Source: Aromatoleum toluclasticum ATCC 700605 (GTDB taxonomy: Bacteria > Pseudomonadota > Gammaproteobacteria > Burkholderiales > Rhodocyclaceae). From it: DNA of 64,000 nucleotides. Where the stretch lies: NCBI RefSeq assembly GCF_000378245.1, contig NZ_KB899492.1:372001-436000 (forward strand). Direction: 5' to 3'. A program made the translations under genes and the position numbers. The notes beneath the pieces were generated by a model. The model was not told where the DNA came from. It saw only the letters and a list, made by a program, of their open reading frames with translations, and did not search any database. This document shows, in pieces, positions 35,873 to 45,046 of the stretch (position 1 is its first letter; every line of letters begins with the position of its first letter).

Positions 35873-36253
35873 TTACTTCTTCGCGATGGTCGCGTCCTCG
35901 ACCAGCAGCGGGTACAGGTAGCCCGACCCGAAGTCGCGGTCGAGCTTGACGTTGCCGGTCACGACGACCTCGTCGCCGACCGCGGCCGTGTCCTTGCTCG
36001 TGACGATGAGGTTGTTGCTGCCCTCCTCGCCCGAACCGTCGCGCACGTGGACGAAGTTGCGTCCCATGATGCCGTTGTTCACCTTGACGACCTTGCCGCT
36101 GACCTGGATCGCCTTGCCCGACAGCCCGGCCTTTTCCTGATACACGGCGGCAACGGTCTTGACGGCGGCATCCGCGGCAAAGGCGGCGGGGGCGACGGAA
36201 CCGATCATTCCGGCGATGAGGATGACGCGGGTGAGGGCGAGAACTTTCTTCAC
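35873..36253 (-). CDS. Small secreted OB-fold-like protein
   Basis: This 126-residue protein starts at a GTG at 36253 behind AGGAG. The signal peptide (KKVLALTRVILIAGMIGSV, cleavage near AFA-ADA) precedes a small beta-rich domain: GKAIQVSGKVVKVNNGIMGRNFVHVRDGS, then GDEVVVTGNVKLDRDFGSGYLYP. This pattern (GKVVKVN, RNFVHVRDG, TGNVKLD) is that of the periplasmic OB-fold proteins. The function is unknown. It converges with the SulP gene, with 60 bp between stops. Confidence 0.78.
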   Translation of the reverse strand: MKKVLALTRVILIAGMIGSVAPAAFAADAAVKTVAAVYQEKAGLSGKAIQVSGKVVKVNNGIMGRNFVHVRDGSGEEGSNNLIVTSKDTAAVGDEVVVTGNVKLDRDFGSGYLYPLLVEDATIAKK

Positions 36254-36374
36254 GAACAGACTCCTGCTGGTGGGTCCGCATACGGACATGAGGGCGATGC
36301 TGCAGCCGGCCATTGTATACCGCGCCGAGATCCGATGAATGGCGTTTGCATTTACTCACCCGCCGGAAAAGACC

Positions 36375-36410
36375 TCCGCCCCCCTGGACGCGGACCGCGG
36401 CGGGGGCGGA
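36375..36410. terminator. Hairpin downstream of the chemoreceptor gene
   Basis: A 9-bp stem, tccgccccc / gggggcgga, with an 18-nt loop rich in G and C lies 39 bp beyond the chemoreceptor stop on its strand. There is no T run, so terminator function is tentative. Confidence 0.35.
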
Positions 36411-36448
36411 AAGTGATCAGGGAGCGGGGAGCGCGTGCCGTACCGACC

Positions 36449-38056
36449 TCAGGCGAGGCGGAAGCGGCCGGCGGTGGTCTGCAGGCGGGCCGCGACGCCT
36501 TCGAGCTGATGCGCAGCGGTCGCGGTTTGCTTCACCGCGGCGCTGTTCTCCTCGCTCATCTGGGCGGTCTGCTCGACGCGCCGGGCGATCTCGTTGCTCG
36601 CGGTCGACTGCTCGTGTAGCGCGCTCGTGATGTCCTCGACGGCCGCGACGACGTGGCGCGCCTGTTCCGTGAGCGCACCGATGGCGTCGCCCGCTTCGCG
36701 CGACAAGGTGTCGACGTCGCCCATGTGGCCCACGACCTTTTCCATGCTGGAGACGGCGTCGCGGGTGACGTTCTGCACCTGCGAGATCATCTCGGTGATC
36801 TCCTGCGTCGATTTGCCCGTGCGCTCGGCGAGCTTGCGCACCTCGTCCGCGACGACTGCGAAGCCGCGGCCCTGCTCGCCCGCACGCGCCGCCTCGATCG
36901 CCGCATTGAGCGCCAGGAGGTTGGTCTGGTCGGCGATGTCGCGGATCACCGCGACGATCGACGAGATCTGGTCGGAAAACCCGCCCAGCATGCGGATCTG
37001 CCCGGCCGTGTGGCTCACTGCGTTGGCCGTGACACGGCCGCTTTCCACCATGCGTGTGACAATCTCGTGCCCTTCGGCGGACCTGCGCCCCGACTCGGTG
37101 GCGGCCGCGCGCACCTCGTTCGCATGATCGGAAACCTGGGCGATGCTGACCGACATCTCCTCGACCGAGGCGGCCATCGAGGACGCAGCCTGCGACTGCT
37201 GCTCGGTCGAACCGGACAGCTGCGTCGTCGTCGCCGCGAGCTCCTCGCTCATCGACGCGAGCCCTTCGGCGTGCTCCTGCATGTTGGCGGCGACCTCGCG
37301 CAGGTTGCCCTGCATCGTGCGACAGGCCGCGAGCACCCTGGCCAGCTCGTCGCGGCCGTCCACTTCGAAGGCATGCGTCAGGTCGCCCTTCGCGATGCGC
37401 TCGGCGGCGTCCTGCACGACCTGCAGCGGCTTGAGGATGGAGCGCAACACGAAACCTGCATAGACCGCCAGCGCGACCGCCGCCACGACGGCGATGATGG
37501 TGATCTCGATCAGCGTCCGGCTGCGCTCTTCGTCAAAGCGGTGGTCGGCGTCGAGCGCCTCTCGCCCCATCGACTCGGCGACCCTGGCCAACTGCTCGCG
37601 GATGCGGCTCACCGTGGCATCCGCCTCGTCGTCGATCGCGTGGATCGCCGGATCGACCTCGTTTCCGGCATTCAGGACGGGCAGCAGGCGCTTTTCGAAC
37701 AGCACGACGATCGCCTCGACGTTCTTGCGTGCGTCGGCCACCGCCGCCTTTTCCTCGGGCGTATCCGCCGCCTCGGCAAGCCGCTGCAGGTCGCTGTTCG
37801 CCTTGACCTGCAGGGCGGCGAAATCCTTCTTCGCCTCGTCGAGGTCGCGGTTGATGATCGTGTCCGCGAAGATCTGGTAGAACTGGGCCCCCAGCCACGA
37901 AGCCTCCGCAGCGCTCGACTGCGTTTGCGTGCGGACAAAACCGTCATCCTGGAAACTGGCGAGATGACTCATGCGGTAGAGCGCGATCCCCATCACCGTG
38001 GCAAGCATGATGAGGGCGATGGCTACCATGACCAGCAGTCGGTGTTTGACACTCAT
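36449..38056 (-). CDS. Methyl-accepting chemotaxis protein
   Basis: This 535-residue chemoreceptor has TM1 at about 8-28, a periplasmic four-helix-bundle sensor (about 30-185), TM2 at about 187-210, a HAMP domain ([23 protein letters not shown]) and a long signalling helix region. The highly conserved tip [21 protein letters not shown] at about 380-400 is complete. The ligand is not readable. The C-terminus ends RFRLA, without a CheR-binding pentapeptide. It is transcribed alone. The 289-bp gap to the next gene contains both promoters. Confidence 0.95.
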   Translation of the reverse strand: MSVKHRLLVMVAIALIMLATVMGIALYRMSHLASFQDDGFVRTQTQSSAAEASWLGAQFYQIFADTIINRDLDEAKKDFAALQVKANSDLQRLAEAADTPEEKAAVADARKNVEAIVVLFEKRLLPVLNAGNEVDPAIHAIDDEADATVSRIREQLARVAESMGREALDADHRFDEERSRTLIEITIIAVVAAVALAVYAGFVLRSILKPLQVVQDAAERIAKGDLTHAFEVDGRDELARVLAACRTMQGNLREVAANMQEHAEGLASMSEELAATTTQLSGSTEQQSQAASSMAASVEEMSVSIAQVSDHANEVRAAATESGRRSAEGHEIVTRMVESGRVTANAVSHTAGQIRMLGGFSDQISSIVAVIRDIADQTNLLALNAAIEAARAGEQGRGFAVVADEVRKLAERTGKSTQEITEMISQVQNVTRDAVSSMEKVVGHMGDVDTLSREAGDAIGALTEQARHVVAAVEDITSALHEQSTASNEIARRVEQTAQMSEENSAAVKQTATAAHQLEGVAARLQTTAGRFRLA

Positions 38057-38345
38057 TATTCGACTCCCCTGACTTCATTGCGATTCGGGGACGGGCGATT
38101 GCCGTCCCGCCTTGAGATCTTAACGTCGTGCCCCCGGCGTTATTGAGCTTATTTTTCTGCAAATTCATGCATTTCGACGACCCAGAATGGGCGTCGAGTC
38201 GTACGCATCCGCTTCCGGCGGTCGTCCGGATGACATCCAACCGGAATATATACGCTATCGTCATTTATCCAACCGCTCCGGCTGAACGGCAATGCAATAA
38301 TTGGCATTCGCCCCTGCTTTCCCCCGATTTCCGGAGACCGCGACG

Positions 38346-40004
38346 ATGGCACGCATCCACCCCGAAGGCTGGCAACGCATCCCCGCAAGCGGGGCGCTGG
38401 CGCGCGAGCTCGAGACGCTCGCGACCCTTGCCGAAGGTTTGCCCGATGACCACGCGGTGTATCACGGCATCCACTGGACGCGGGTGAACCGCGAGCACGC
38501 ACTGTTCGGCGAGATCGATTTCGTCGTCGTCGGCCCCAGCGGGCGCATGCTGCTGATCGAGCAGAAGTCGGGCTACCTCGACGAGACGCAGGACGGGCTG
38601 GTCAAAGCCTACGCGAAGGCGAAGAAGAACGTCGGCGTGCAGATGGCGCGCAGCGCCGGCCAGCTGCGCGAGCGCCTGGGCGCCTTCCTGAAGGGCCACC
38701 AGGCGCGCATCGACGCCCTGCTCTACTGCCCGGACTATGTGGTACGCCAGCCCGGCAGCGCCGGCATCGACCCGGCGCGCATCATCGATGCGAGCCGCCG
38801 CGAGCACCTCGTCGCGATCGTGCAAAGCCTGCTGCGCGACGAGGTGCGCGACCGCGTCGTGCTCGATAACATCCACCGCTTTCTCACCGACGAGCTGGAG
38901 CTGGTGCCGGAGGTGAGCGCGATCGTCGGCCAGGCGGAGGCGCTATACACGCGGCTCGCCGGCGGGCTGGCAGAGTGGGCGCGGCGCATCGAGATGCAGC
39001 CCTTCCGCCTGCGCGTCACCGGCACCGCCGGCAGCGGCAAGACGCAGCTCGCGATGGCGGTGTTCCGCGACGCGCTCGCGGCGGGGCGGCGGCCGCTGTA
39101 CGTGTGCTACAACCGCCCGCTCGCCGACCACATCGCGCTGATCGCGCCGCCCGGCGGCGAGATCGCGACCTACCACCAGCTGTGCGACCGGGTTCTGCGC
39201 GCGCACGGCGAGGTGCCGGATTTCCGCCTGCCCGACGCCTTCGCCCGCATCGAAATGCGCTTCGCGGCGCTCGACCCCGGCGCGGCATGGCGCTTCGACG
39301 AGCTCATCGTCGACGAGGGGCAGGATTTCCGCTCGGAATGGCTGGACGCGCTGCTGCGCCTGTTGCGACCGGACGGACGTGCGTGGTGGCTGGAGGATCC
39401 GCTGCAGAACCTCTACGACCGTCCGCCCGTCGAGCTGCCGGGCTGGGTGCGCATCACCAGCGAACGCAACTACCGCAGCCCGACCGACATCCTCGACGCG
39501 CTCAACCGCCTGCTGCCGCTGCCTCGTCCGCTCGAGGCGGGCAGCCCGCTCACCGGCTCGGACGTCGAGTTCCTGACATGGGCCGACAGCGCCGGGCTCA
39601 TCGATGCGACCAAGCGCGCGATGACGCGCGCCATCGGGCTGGGCTTCCGCCGCGACATGATCGCGACGATCACCTTCCGCGGACGCGAGCATTCGGTGTT
39701 CACGCCCTTCGACCGCCTCGGCGCACACCGCCTCAAGGCCTTCACCGGCAGCTACGACCTGCTCGGCAATCCCGTGTATTCGGATGGCGACTTCCTCATC
39801 GACTCCGTCTACCGCTTCAAGGGGCAGGCCGCGCCCTGCGTGATCTTCACCGAGATCGATTTCGAGGCGCTCGACCCGCTGACGGTGCGCAAGCTCTTCG
39901 TCGGCGCGACGCGCGCGGGCATGAAGCTGATCATGGTGCTGTCGGAGCGCGCGGCCGGCACGCTGATGGCCACGCCTGCCCGCGGGCCGGAGTCGGCGCG
40001 CTGA
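38346..40004 (+). CDS. NERD-nuclease/SF1-helicase fusion protein
   Basis: This 552-residue protein fuses an N-terminal NERD (nuclease-related) domain to a superfamily 1 helicase-like ATPase. The NERD part shows the PD-(D/E)xK core GEIDFVVVGPSGRMLLIEQKSG (Asp near 60, then EQK near 75). The ATPase has Walker A GTAGSGKTQLA (about 225-235), a Walker B-like DELIVDEGQDF (about 317), SERNYRSPTDI and the C-terminal YRFKGQAAPCVIFTEID and VGATRAGMKLIMV motifs of the UvrD/Rep fold. The ATG at 38346 follows GGAGA. It is a lone gene with a large upstream gap. Roles in DNA or RNA processing or defence are possible; none is shown here. Confidence 0.85.
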   Translation: MARIHPEGWQRIPASGALARELETLATLAEGLPDDHAVYHGIHWTRVNREHALFGEIDFVVVGPSGRMLLIEQKSGYLDETQDGLVKAYAKAKKNVGVQMARSAGQLRERLGAFLKGHQARIDALLYCPDYVVRQPGSAGIDPARIIDASRREHLVAIVQSLLRDEVRDRVVLDNIHRFLTDELELVPEVSAIVGQAEALYTRLAGGLAEWARRIEMQPFRLRVTGTAGSGKTQLAMAVFRDALAAGRRPLYVCYNRPLADHIALIAPPGGEIATYHQLCDRVLRAHGEVPDFRLPDAFARIEMRFAALDPGAAWRFDELIVDEGQDFRSEWLDALLRLLRPDGRAWWLEDPLQNLYDRPPVELPGWVRITSERNYRSPTDILDALNRLLPLPRPLEAGSPLTGSDVEFLTWADSAGLIDATKRAMTRAIGLGFRRDMIATITFRGREHSVFTPFDRLGAHRLKAFTGSYDLLGNPVYSDGDFLIDSVYRFKGQAAPCVIFTEIDFEALDPLTVRKLFVGATRAGMKLIMVLSERAAGTLMATPARGPESAR

Positions 40005-40163
40005 GCGGGCAAACCGATGCCGTTCGGGCTGAGCCCGTCGAAGCCCCGGCAGCGCGCGTGGACAAGCTCGGGACGAACGACCGGGCCTGAATGCCACATC
40101 AATTACGGGTGACCATCCCCGCAATTTCTTAAGAAAACTTAATGTCCCGCACGGGCAGATTCC

Positions 40164-40187
40164 GAATACGAATCGTTATCATTCGTG
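40164..40187. promoter_or_regulatory. Fur-box-like operator before the iron locus
   Basis: gaatacgaatcgttatcattcgtg lies 20 bp before the cupredoxin ATG. On the minus strand it contains AATGATAACGATT, close to the AATGATAATCATT core of Fur boxes (11 of 13). The downstream genes include an FTR1-type iron permease, which supports iron control. Confidence 0.6.
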
Positions 40188-40206
40188 AAACCATCCGGAG
40201 CCCGCC

Positions 40207-40530
40207 ATGACGCGCCTGTCCCTCCTTGCCCTGCTGTGTCTGCCGCTCGCCACCTTCGCGGCCGATCCCGCGGAAATTCAACTGGCGATCAAGAACCACC
40301 GTTTCGAGCCGGCGGAGGTCCATGTCCCGGCCGGCCAGAAAGTGAAGCTGATGATCCACAATCAGGACAGCACGCCCGAGGAGTTCGAGAGCCACGAGCT
40401 GAACCGCGAGAAGGTGATCCCGGGCGGCGCGAAAACGGCGGTATTCATCGGGCCGCTGCAAGCCGGCAAGTATCCGTTCTTCGGCGAATTCAACGAGGCA
40501 ACCGCGCGCGGCGTGGTCATCGCGGAGTAG
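40207..40530 (+). CDS. Periplasmic cupredoxin-domain protein (EfeO-type)
   Basis: This 107-residue secreted protein has a signal peptide (MTRLSLLALLCLPLATFAAD) and a single cupredoxin-like domain: IKNHRFEPAEVHVPAGQKVKL, NQDSTPEEFESHELNREK and PGGAKTAVFIGPLQAGKYPFFG. This resembles the cupredoxin part of EfeO, which acts with the FTR1/EfeU permease in ferrous/ferric iron uptake. The C-terminal metal ligands of blue copper proteins (Cys, Met) are missing; the Glu/His-rich loop may bind iron or copper. The EfeU-like gene begins 4 bp downstream. Expression is probably under Fur. Confidence 0.85.
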   Translation: MTRLSLLALLCLPLATFAADPAEIQLAIKNHRFEPAEVHVPAGQKVKLMIHNQDSTPEEFESHELNREKVIPGGAKTAVFIGPLQAGKYPFFGEFNEATARGVVIAE

Positions 40531-40534
40531 GCCC

Positions 40535-41359
40535 ATGTTCGGCGCCGCCATCATCGTCTTCCGCGAATCCCTCGAGGCGGCGCTGCTGATCGGCATCATC
40601 GCCGCTGCCGCACGCACGCTGCCCAATCGCAACCGCTGGCTGTGGAGCGGCGTCGCCGCGGGTATCGCCGGCGCGCTGGTGGTCGCGGCGCTGGCAGGAT
40701 CCATCGCCGAAATGGCCGACGGCATGGGCCAGGAGATGCTCAACGCGAGCATCCTCGGCCTCGCGGTGACGATGCTCGCGTGGCACAACATCTGGATGGC
40801 TCGCCACGCACGCGAGATGGTCGATGGCGCACGTGCGCTGGTGCGCGACGTCGCCGACGGCAGGCGCGAGCTGTCTGCGGTCATGGTGCTGGTGGCGATG
40901 GCGGTGCTGCGCGAAGGCTCGGAGACCGTGCTGTTCCTGTTCAGCCTCGCGTCCGGCGGTGAATCGACCGGCCAGGTGCTGCTCGGCGGGGCACTCGGAC
41001 TGGCCGGGGGCGCCGTCGTCGGCTACGGCATGTTCGCCGGATTGCTGCGCATCCCGGTGCGCTGGTTCTTCAGCGTGACCGCGGCGCTGGTGCTGCTGCT
41101 CGCAGCCGGCATGGCGGGCCAGATGGCGCGTTTCCTGATCCAGGGCGACATCCTGCCGCCGCTCGCCAACCCGCTGTGGGATACCTCGGCGTGGCTGTCG
41201 GCGAGTTCCCCCGCCGGCACGCTGCTGCACGTGCTCGCCGGCTACGACCCGCGCCCGAGCGCAATGCAGGCGCTGTTCTATCTCGGCACCCTGCTCGCGA
41301 TCGCGCTGGGCATGTTCCTCGTGCGCTCGCCGGCCCCCCGCCGCGCCGCGCCGGCCTGA
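40535..41359 (+). CDS. FTR1-family iron permease, EfeU-like
   Basis: This 274-residue inner-membrane protein has about seven transmembrane segments and the two REXXE motifs of FTR1/EfeU iron permeases: RESLE (residues 10-14) and REGSE (about 129-133). The length equals E. coli EfeU. It would import ferric/ferrous iron with the upstream periplasmic cupredoxin. The spacing of 4 bp to that gene indicates one operon. EfeO M75 peptidase and EfeB peroxidase are not seen. Confidence 0.92.
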   Translation: MFGAAIIVFRESLEAALLIGIIAAAARTLPNRNRWLWSGVAAGIAGALVVAALAGSIAEMADGMGQEMLNASILGLAVTMLAWHNIWMARHAREMVDGARALVRDVADGRRELSAVMVLVAMAVLREGSETVLFLFSLASGGESTGQVLLGGALGLAGGAVVGYGMFAGLLRIPVRWFFSVTAALVLLLAAGMAGQMARFLIQGDILPPLANPLWDTSAWLSASSPAGTLLHVLAGYDPRPSAMQALFYLGTLLAIALGMFLVRSPAPRRAAPA

Positions 41360-41458
41360 CACCCGTTTCCCGTCGCGCGAGCCCGGCGCGCAAGGCGCCG
41401 GCCGGGTCCGCGCATGCCTGCAATCACCGTTTTCAACACAAAACACGAAAGGATCACC

Positions 41459-42190
41459 ATGAAGAAGCAGCTCCTCGCCCTCGCGATCGCCGGTTTCGGC
41501 GCGAGCATCGCCCATGCCGGCCCGGCCGCCTACATCTACTCGCCGAACGTCGAGTACGGCGAACACGAGATCGAATTCAAGGCCGGCTCGAGTCGCGATC
41601 ACGGCAAGGAAGACGAGACCGCGATGATCCTCGGCTACGGCGTGGGCGTTACGCCGTGGTGGTTCACCGAAGTCAACGTCGAATACGAGCGCGAGCGCGG
41701 CGAGCGCTTCAAGCACGAGTCCTTCGAGTGGGAAAACGTGTTCCAGCTCACCGAACGGGGCAAGTACGCAATCGACCTCGGCGTGCTGGCCGAGATCGAG
41801 CGTCCGCATGATCACAAGGAAGGCTGGGAACTGAAGCTCGGCCTGCTGACGCAGAAGGACTTCGGAAAGGTGCAGGCGAACTTCAACGTGCTCGCCGAGC
41901 GCCACTTCGACTCGGAAGAGAAGAGCGAGACCGAGCTGGGCTACCAGTGGCAGGTGAAGTACCGCCTGATGCCGACCTTCGAGTACGGCCTGCAGGGCAT
42001 GGGCGAAGTGGGCAAGTGGAACGACTGGGCGAAGTCGGACGAGCAGGAGCACATGGCCGGCCCCGCGATCTTCGGCAAGCTGCCGATGGGCGGTCACCAG
42101 GCGCTCAAGTACGACGTGGGCGTCCTCTTCGGCATGACGAAGGACACCCCGGACACCACCCTGCGCATGAAGCTCGAATACGAGTTCTGA
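41459..42190 (+). CDS. Putative outer-membrane/periplasmic protein, paralogue 1
   Basis: This 243-residue protein has a signal peptide (MKKQLLALAIAGFGASIAHA) and no obvious domain. Amphipathic beta-strand-like stretches (EHEIEFKAGSSRD, WFTEVNVEYERERG, LKYDVGVLFGMTKDT) and the aromatic C-terminal end LRMKLEYEF suggest a small outer-membrane beta-barrel. A second copy, clearly related over its whole length, begins 169 bp downstream. Position behind the iron permease suggests a role in iron or metal passage; this is inferred. The start ATG (41459) follows AAAGGA. Confidence 0.72.
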   Translation: MKKQLLALAIAGFGASIAHAGPAAYIYSPNVEYGEHEIEFKAGSSRDHGKEDETAMILGYGVGVTPWWFTEVNVEYERERGERFKHESFEWENVFQLTERGKYAIDLGVLAEIERPHDHKEGWELKLGLLTQKDFGKVQANFNVLAERHFDSEEKSETELGYQWQVKYRLMPTFEYGLQGMGEVGKWNDWAKSDEQEHMAGPAIFGKLPMGGHQALKYDVGVLFGMTKDTPDTTLRMKLEYEF

Positions 42191-42217
42191 TCGGCAATTC
42201 CGGCTCCCGGCCGCCGC

Positions 42218-42245
42218 AGCCCCGCCCTCGCGCGGGGCTTTTTTT
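42218..42245 (+). terminator. Rho-independent terminator after paralogue 1
   Basis: The hairpin agccccg / cggggct with a short loop is followed by a run of seven T. It lies 28 bp after the stop at 42190 and should end the iron operon. Confidence 0.85.
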
Positions 42246-42358
42246 CGCCTGTCAGGGGCCGCAGCGGCGGCGCCTGCCTTATCCTCCGGAAAACGCGCCC
42301 GGCGGGCACGCTTCATGCGGAAGCACGGGCACGACAAGAGTTCGAGGAGACGACCCCG

Positions 42359-43096
42359 ATGAAACGCGCCCTGGGCGCCGCGCCCCTCACCCTAGCGTGC
42401 GGCCTGGCCTTCGCATCACCGGCCGAAACCGTGATCCTGCCGGATGTCAGCGCGGGGGAGCATGAGATCGAACTGGAACTTGGCACGGAACGTGACAACG
42501 GCCGCCGCAACGCGGACGCCCTGACGCTCAGTTTCGGGACAGGTGTCACCGCATGGTGGGCGACCGAGCTGGGAGTCGAACTCGGCCGCGAACGCGACGG
42601 GCATGTGCGCTACGACGGCATCGAGTGGGAGAACCGCTTCCACCTGCTCGACGAGGAGGACGAGGCGCCGATCGGCCTGAGTCTCCTCGCCAGTGTCGAA
42701 CGCCCACGCGAACGCGAAGAGGGGTGGTCGGCGACCGCGGGCCTGCTGTCGCAGAAGAAGCTCGGCCGTTTCCTGCTCAACGCGAACCTGCTCGTCGAGC
42801 GCACCTGGGCGGCGGAAGCCGGGGAGAACGGAACGCATCTCGGCTACCAGTGGCAGCTCAAGTATCGTCACGCGCCGCGCCTGCACTACGGCCTGCAGGG
42901 CATGGGCGAAGTCGGCAAGTGGAACGAGTGGGACAGGCGCGACGATCAGCAGCACAGGCTCGGACCGGCGATCTTCGGGCGCGTGCCGCTGGACGAGGGG
43001 CAGCGCCTGAAGTACGACGTCGGCCTGTTGTTCGGTCTCACGCAGGCCACCCCCGACCACACGCTGCGCATGAGGCTCGAATACGAGTTCCGGTAA
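42359..43096 (+). CDS. Putative outer-membrane/periplasmic protein, paralogue 2
   Basis: This 245-residue secreted protein (signal peptide near MKRALGAAPLTLACGLAFAS) is a paralogue of the protein at 41459. Shared motifs include AWWATELGVE/PWWFTEVNVE, LGYQWQLKYR, YGLQGMGEVGKWNEW, GPAIFGRVP and the end LRMRLEYEFR. It ends in the aromatic signature of outer-membrane beta-barrels. The ATG at 42359 follows GAGGAG. A terminator separates it from paralogue 1, so it is probably expressed separately. The function is unknown. Confidence 0.72.
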   Translation: MKRALGAAPLTLACGLAFASPAETVILPDVSAGEHEIELELGTERDNGRRNADALTLSFGTGVTAWWATELGVELGRERDGHVRYDGIEWENRFHLLDEEDEAPIGLSLLASVERPREREEGWSATAGLLSQKKLGRFLLNANLLVERTWAAEAGENGTHLGYQWQLKYRHAPRLHYGLQGMGEVGKWNEWDRRDDQQHRLGPAIFGRVPLDEGQRLKYDVGLLFGLTQATPDHTLRMRLEYEFR

Positions 43097-43255
43097 TGGG
43101 CGAGCACCCTGGCGGTCATGCCGGCGGCCCCTTCCCCTGCGGCACCCGGCAGGTGCGCGCCGATGCACATGTACTTGCCGATCGGCCGGTGCCGCGGGCG
43201 CGAACTGATAGAATTCGCGCCGTTCCGACGCCCGCACGCAGCGAAAGAGACCCCC

Positions 43256-45010
43256 ATGTCGAAGAAATCCGAGAAGTTGCTCCAGCAGGCACAGGCCGCC
43301 GCGAACACCGGAAACCGCGCCCAGGCGCAACGCTGCTACGAGAAGATTCTCGAGAAGGAGCCGCAGCACCTCGACGCGCGCTATTTCCTCGGTACGCTGC
43401 TGGCCGAACAGGGGCGCTATCCGCAGGCACGGCAGCATCTCGAGATCGCCGCACGGCTCGCGCCCGACTCGCCCTACATCCTCAACAACCTCGGCAACAT
43501 CCACCTCCTGTGCGGGGAGGACGCGGCCGCGGAACAGGCTTTCCGCAAGGCCCTGCGCGTGGCACCGGAGATGCCGGAGGCGCAGACGAACCTCGGCAAC
43601 CTGCTGGTGCGCAAAGGGGCGCTGGAAGAGGCAATCGGGCTAGCGCAGCAGGTCGTCGCGGCGCGCCCCGAGCAGATCGCGGCGCACGTGATGCTGGCGA
43701 ACGCGTTGAAGGATCAGGGCCGCATCGACGAAGCCATTCCCCATTTCCGCCGCGCCGCCGAGCTGGCGCCGGGCAACGCCGTCGCCCGCTCCAACCTGCT
43801 CATGGCGCTCAATTACTCCGCGGCGCTCTCCCCCGCGGAGATCCACCGGGCACACGAAGAATGGGCCAGCCGCTTCCCGCCGGCTCAGCCGCGCCCGGCC
43901 CGGGCACGCGCGGGACGCCTGCGGGTCGGCTACCTGTCACCGGATCTGGGCCGGCATCCGGTAGGCTACCTGATGGAACCGGTGCTCGCGGCGCACGACC
44001 GCGAGGCGTTCGAGATCTGCGTCTATTCGGACAACCGCAGCCCGGATGACATGACCGCCCGCCTGCGTGCCGGCGTCGACTGCTGGCGCGACGTCGGCGG
44101 TCTGGGCAACGACGATCTCGCGTCGGTCCTCGCGACCGAAGGTCTCGACGTGCTCGTGGAACTGGCGGGCCACGGGGCGGGCAACCGGCTCGCCATGCTC
44201 GGCCGCCGGTTCGCGCCGGTACAGGTGAGTTACCTGGGCTATCCCGCGACGACGGGGCTGAAGAGCATCGACTACGTGATCACGGACCGCGCGCTGGATC
44301 CGTCGGACTCCGACCAGGTTTTCTATGCGGAGAAGCTGTGGTGGCTGCCACGGCCGTGCTTCGCCTTCCGGCCGGACGCGGAATTCCCCGCGGTAGCGCC
44401 CCTTCCCGCAGCCACGGCGGACGCACTGACTTTCGGCTCGTTCAACGCGCTCGCAAAGATCAGCCCGGCGGTGATCGACTTGTGGGCGGCGGTGATGCGC
44501 GCCCTGCCCGATGCACGCCTGCTAATGCAGGCGCGGGCCTTGTCGGATCCCGGCTCACGCCTGCGTCTCGCCGAAGCGTTCCGCGAGCGCGGCGTCGCGC
44601 CCGATCGCATCGAGATGGCGGGCTTCACGTCGCTGCCGCAACATCTGGAACTGTTCAGCCGGACCGACGTCTGCCTCGACACCTTCCCGTGGAACGGCCA
44701 CATGACGACGCTCGACAGCCTGTGGATGGGCGTTCCCGTCCTGACGCTCGCGGGCGACCGGCGCGCTGCGCGGATGGGCGCAGCGATCATGGGCGAACTC
44801 GGCCTGACGGACTTCATCGCCGCCACGCCGGAAGAATTCGTCGCCAGGGCGGTCGCACTCGCCGGCGACCCGATCGTGCTGGGAGACCTGCGCACCTCGC
44901 TGCGCGACCGGCTGGGCCGGTCACGCCTGGCCGACGGCGCCGGACTCGCGCGCGCGCTGGAAGCGGCTTTCGCGGCGATGCATCAGGCCGCGCTGCAGCC
45001 GGCGCCGTAA
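43256..45010 (+). CDS. TPR/GT41 O-GlcNAc-transferase-like protein
   Basis: This 584-residue protein starts MSKKSEKLLQQAQAAAN at the ATG at 43256. It has about five to six TPR repeats in residues 5-205 (RYPQARQHLEIAARLAPD, RIDEAIPHFRRAAELAPGNAVA) and a C-terminal GT41 catalytic domain: RLRVGYLSPDLGRHPVGYL (about 221), VQVSYLGYPATTGL (about 322), FGSFNALAKISPAVIDLWA (about 395) and DTFPWNGHMTTLDSLWMGVPV (about 477). This is the bacterial SPINDLY-like O-linked GlcNAc transferase family. It could glycosylate a protein such as a surface or flagellar component; no target is nearby. Confidence 0.9.
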   Translation: MSKKSEKLLQQAQAAANTGNRAQAQRCYEKILEKEPQHLDARYFLGTLLAEQGRYPQARQHLEIAARLAPDSPYILNNLGNIHLLCGEDAAAEQAFRKALRVAPEMPEAQTNLGNLLVRKGALEEAIGLAQQVVAARPEQIAAHVMLANALKDQGRIDEAIPHFRRAAELAPGNAVARSNLLMALNYSAALSPAEIHRAHEEWASRFPPAQPRPARARAGRLRVGYLSPDLGRHPVGYLMEPVLAAHDREAFEICVYSDNRSPDDMTARLRAGVDCWRDVGGLGNDDLASVLATEGLDVLVELAGHGAGNRLAMLGRRFAPVQVSYLGYPATTGLKSIDYVITDRALDPSDSDQVFYAEKLWWLPRPCFAFRPDAEFPAVAPLPAATADALTFGSFNALAKISPAVIDLWAAVMRALPDARLLMQARALSDPGSRLRLAEAFRERGVAPDRIEMAGFTSLPQHLELFSRTDVCLDTFPWNGHMTTLDSLWMGVPVLTLAGDRRAARMGAAIMGELGLTDFIAATPEEFVARAVALAGDPIVLGDLRTSLRDRLGRSRLADGAGLARALEAAFAAMHQAALQPAP

Positions 45011-45046
45011 GGGCGCGGATCGGGCGGCCCGGAGGCGCCCGGAAGC

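Noticed and set aside
38346-40004. A multi-gene phage-defence island around the NERD helicase
   Set aside because: Its neighbours are a chemoreceptor and an iron-uptake locus. There is no second defence-type gene, integrase or methylase nearby.
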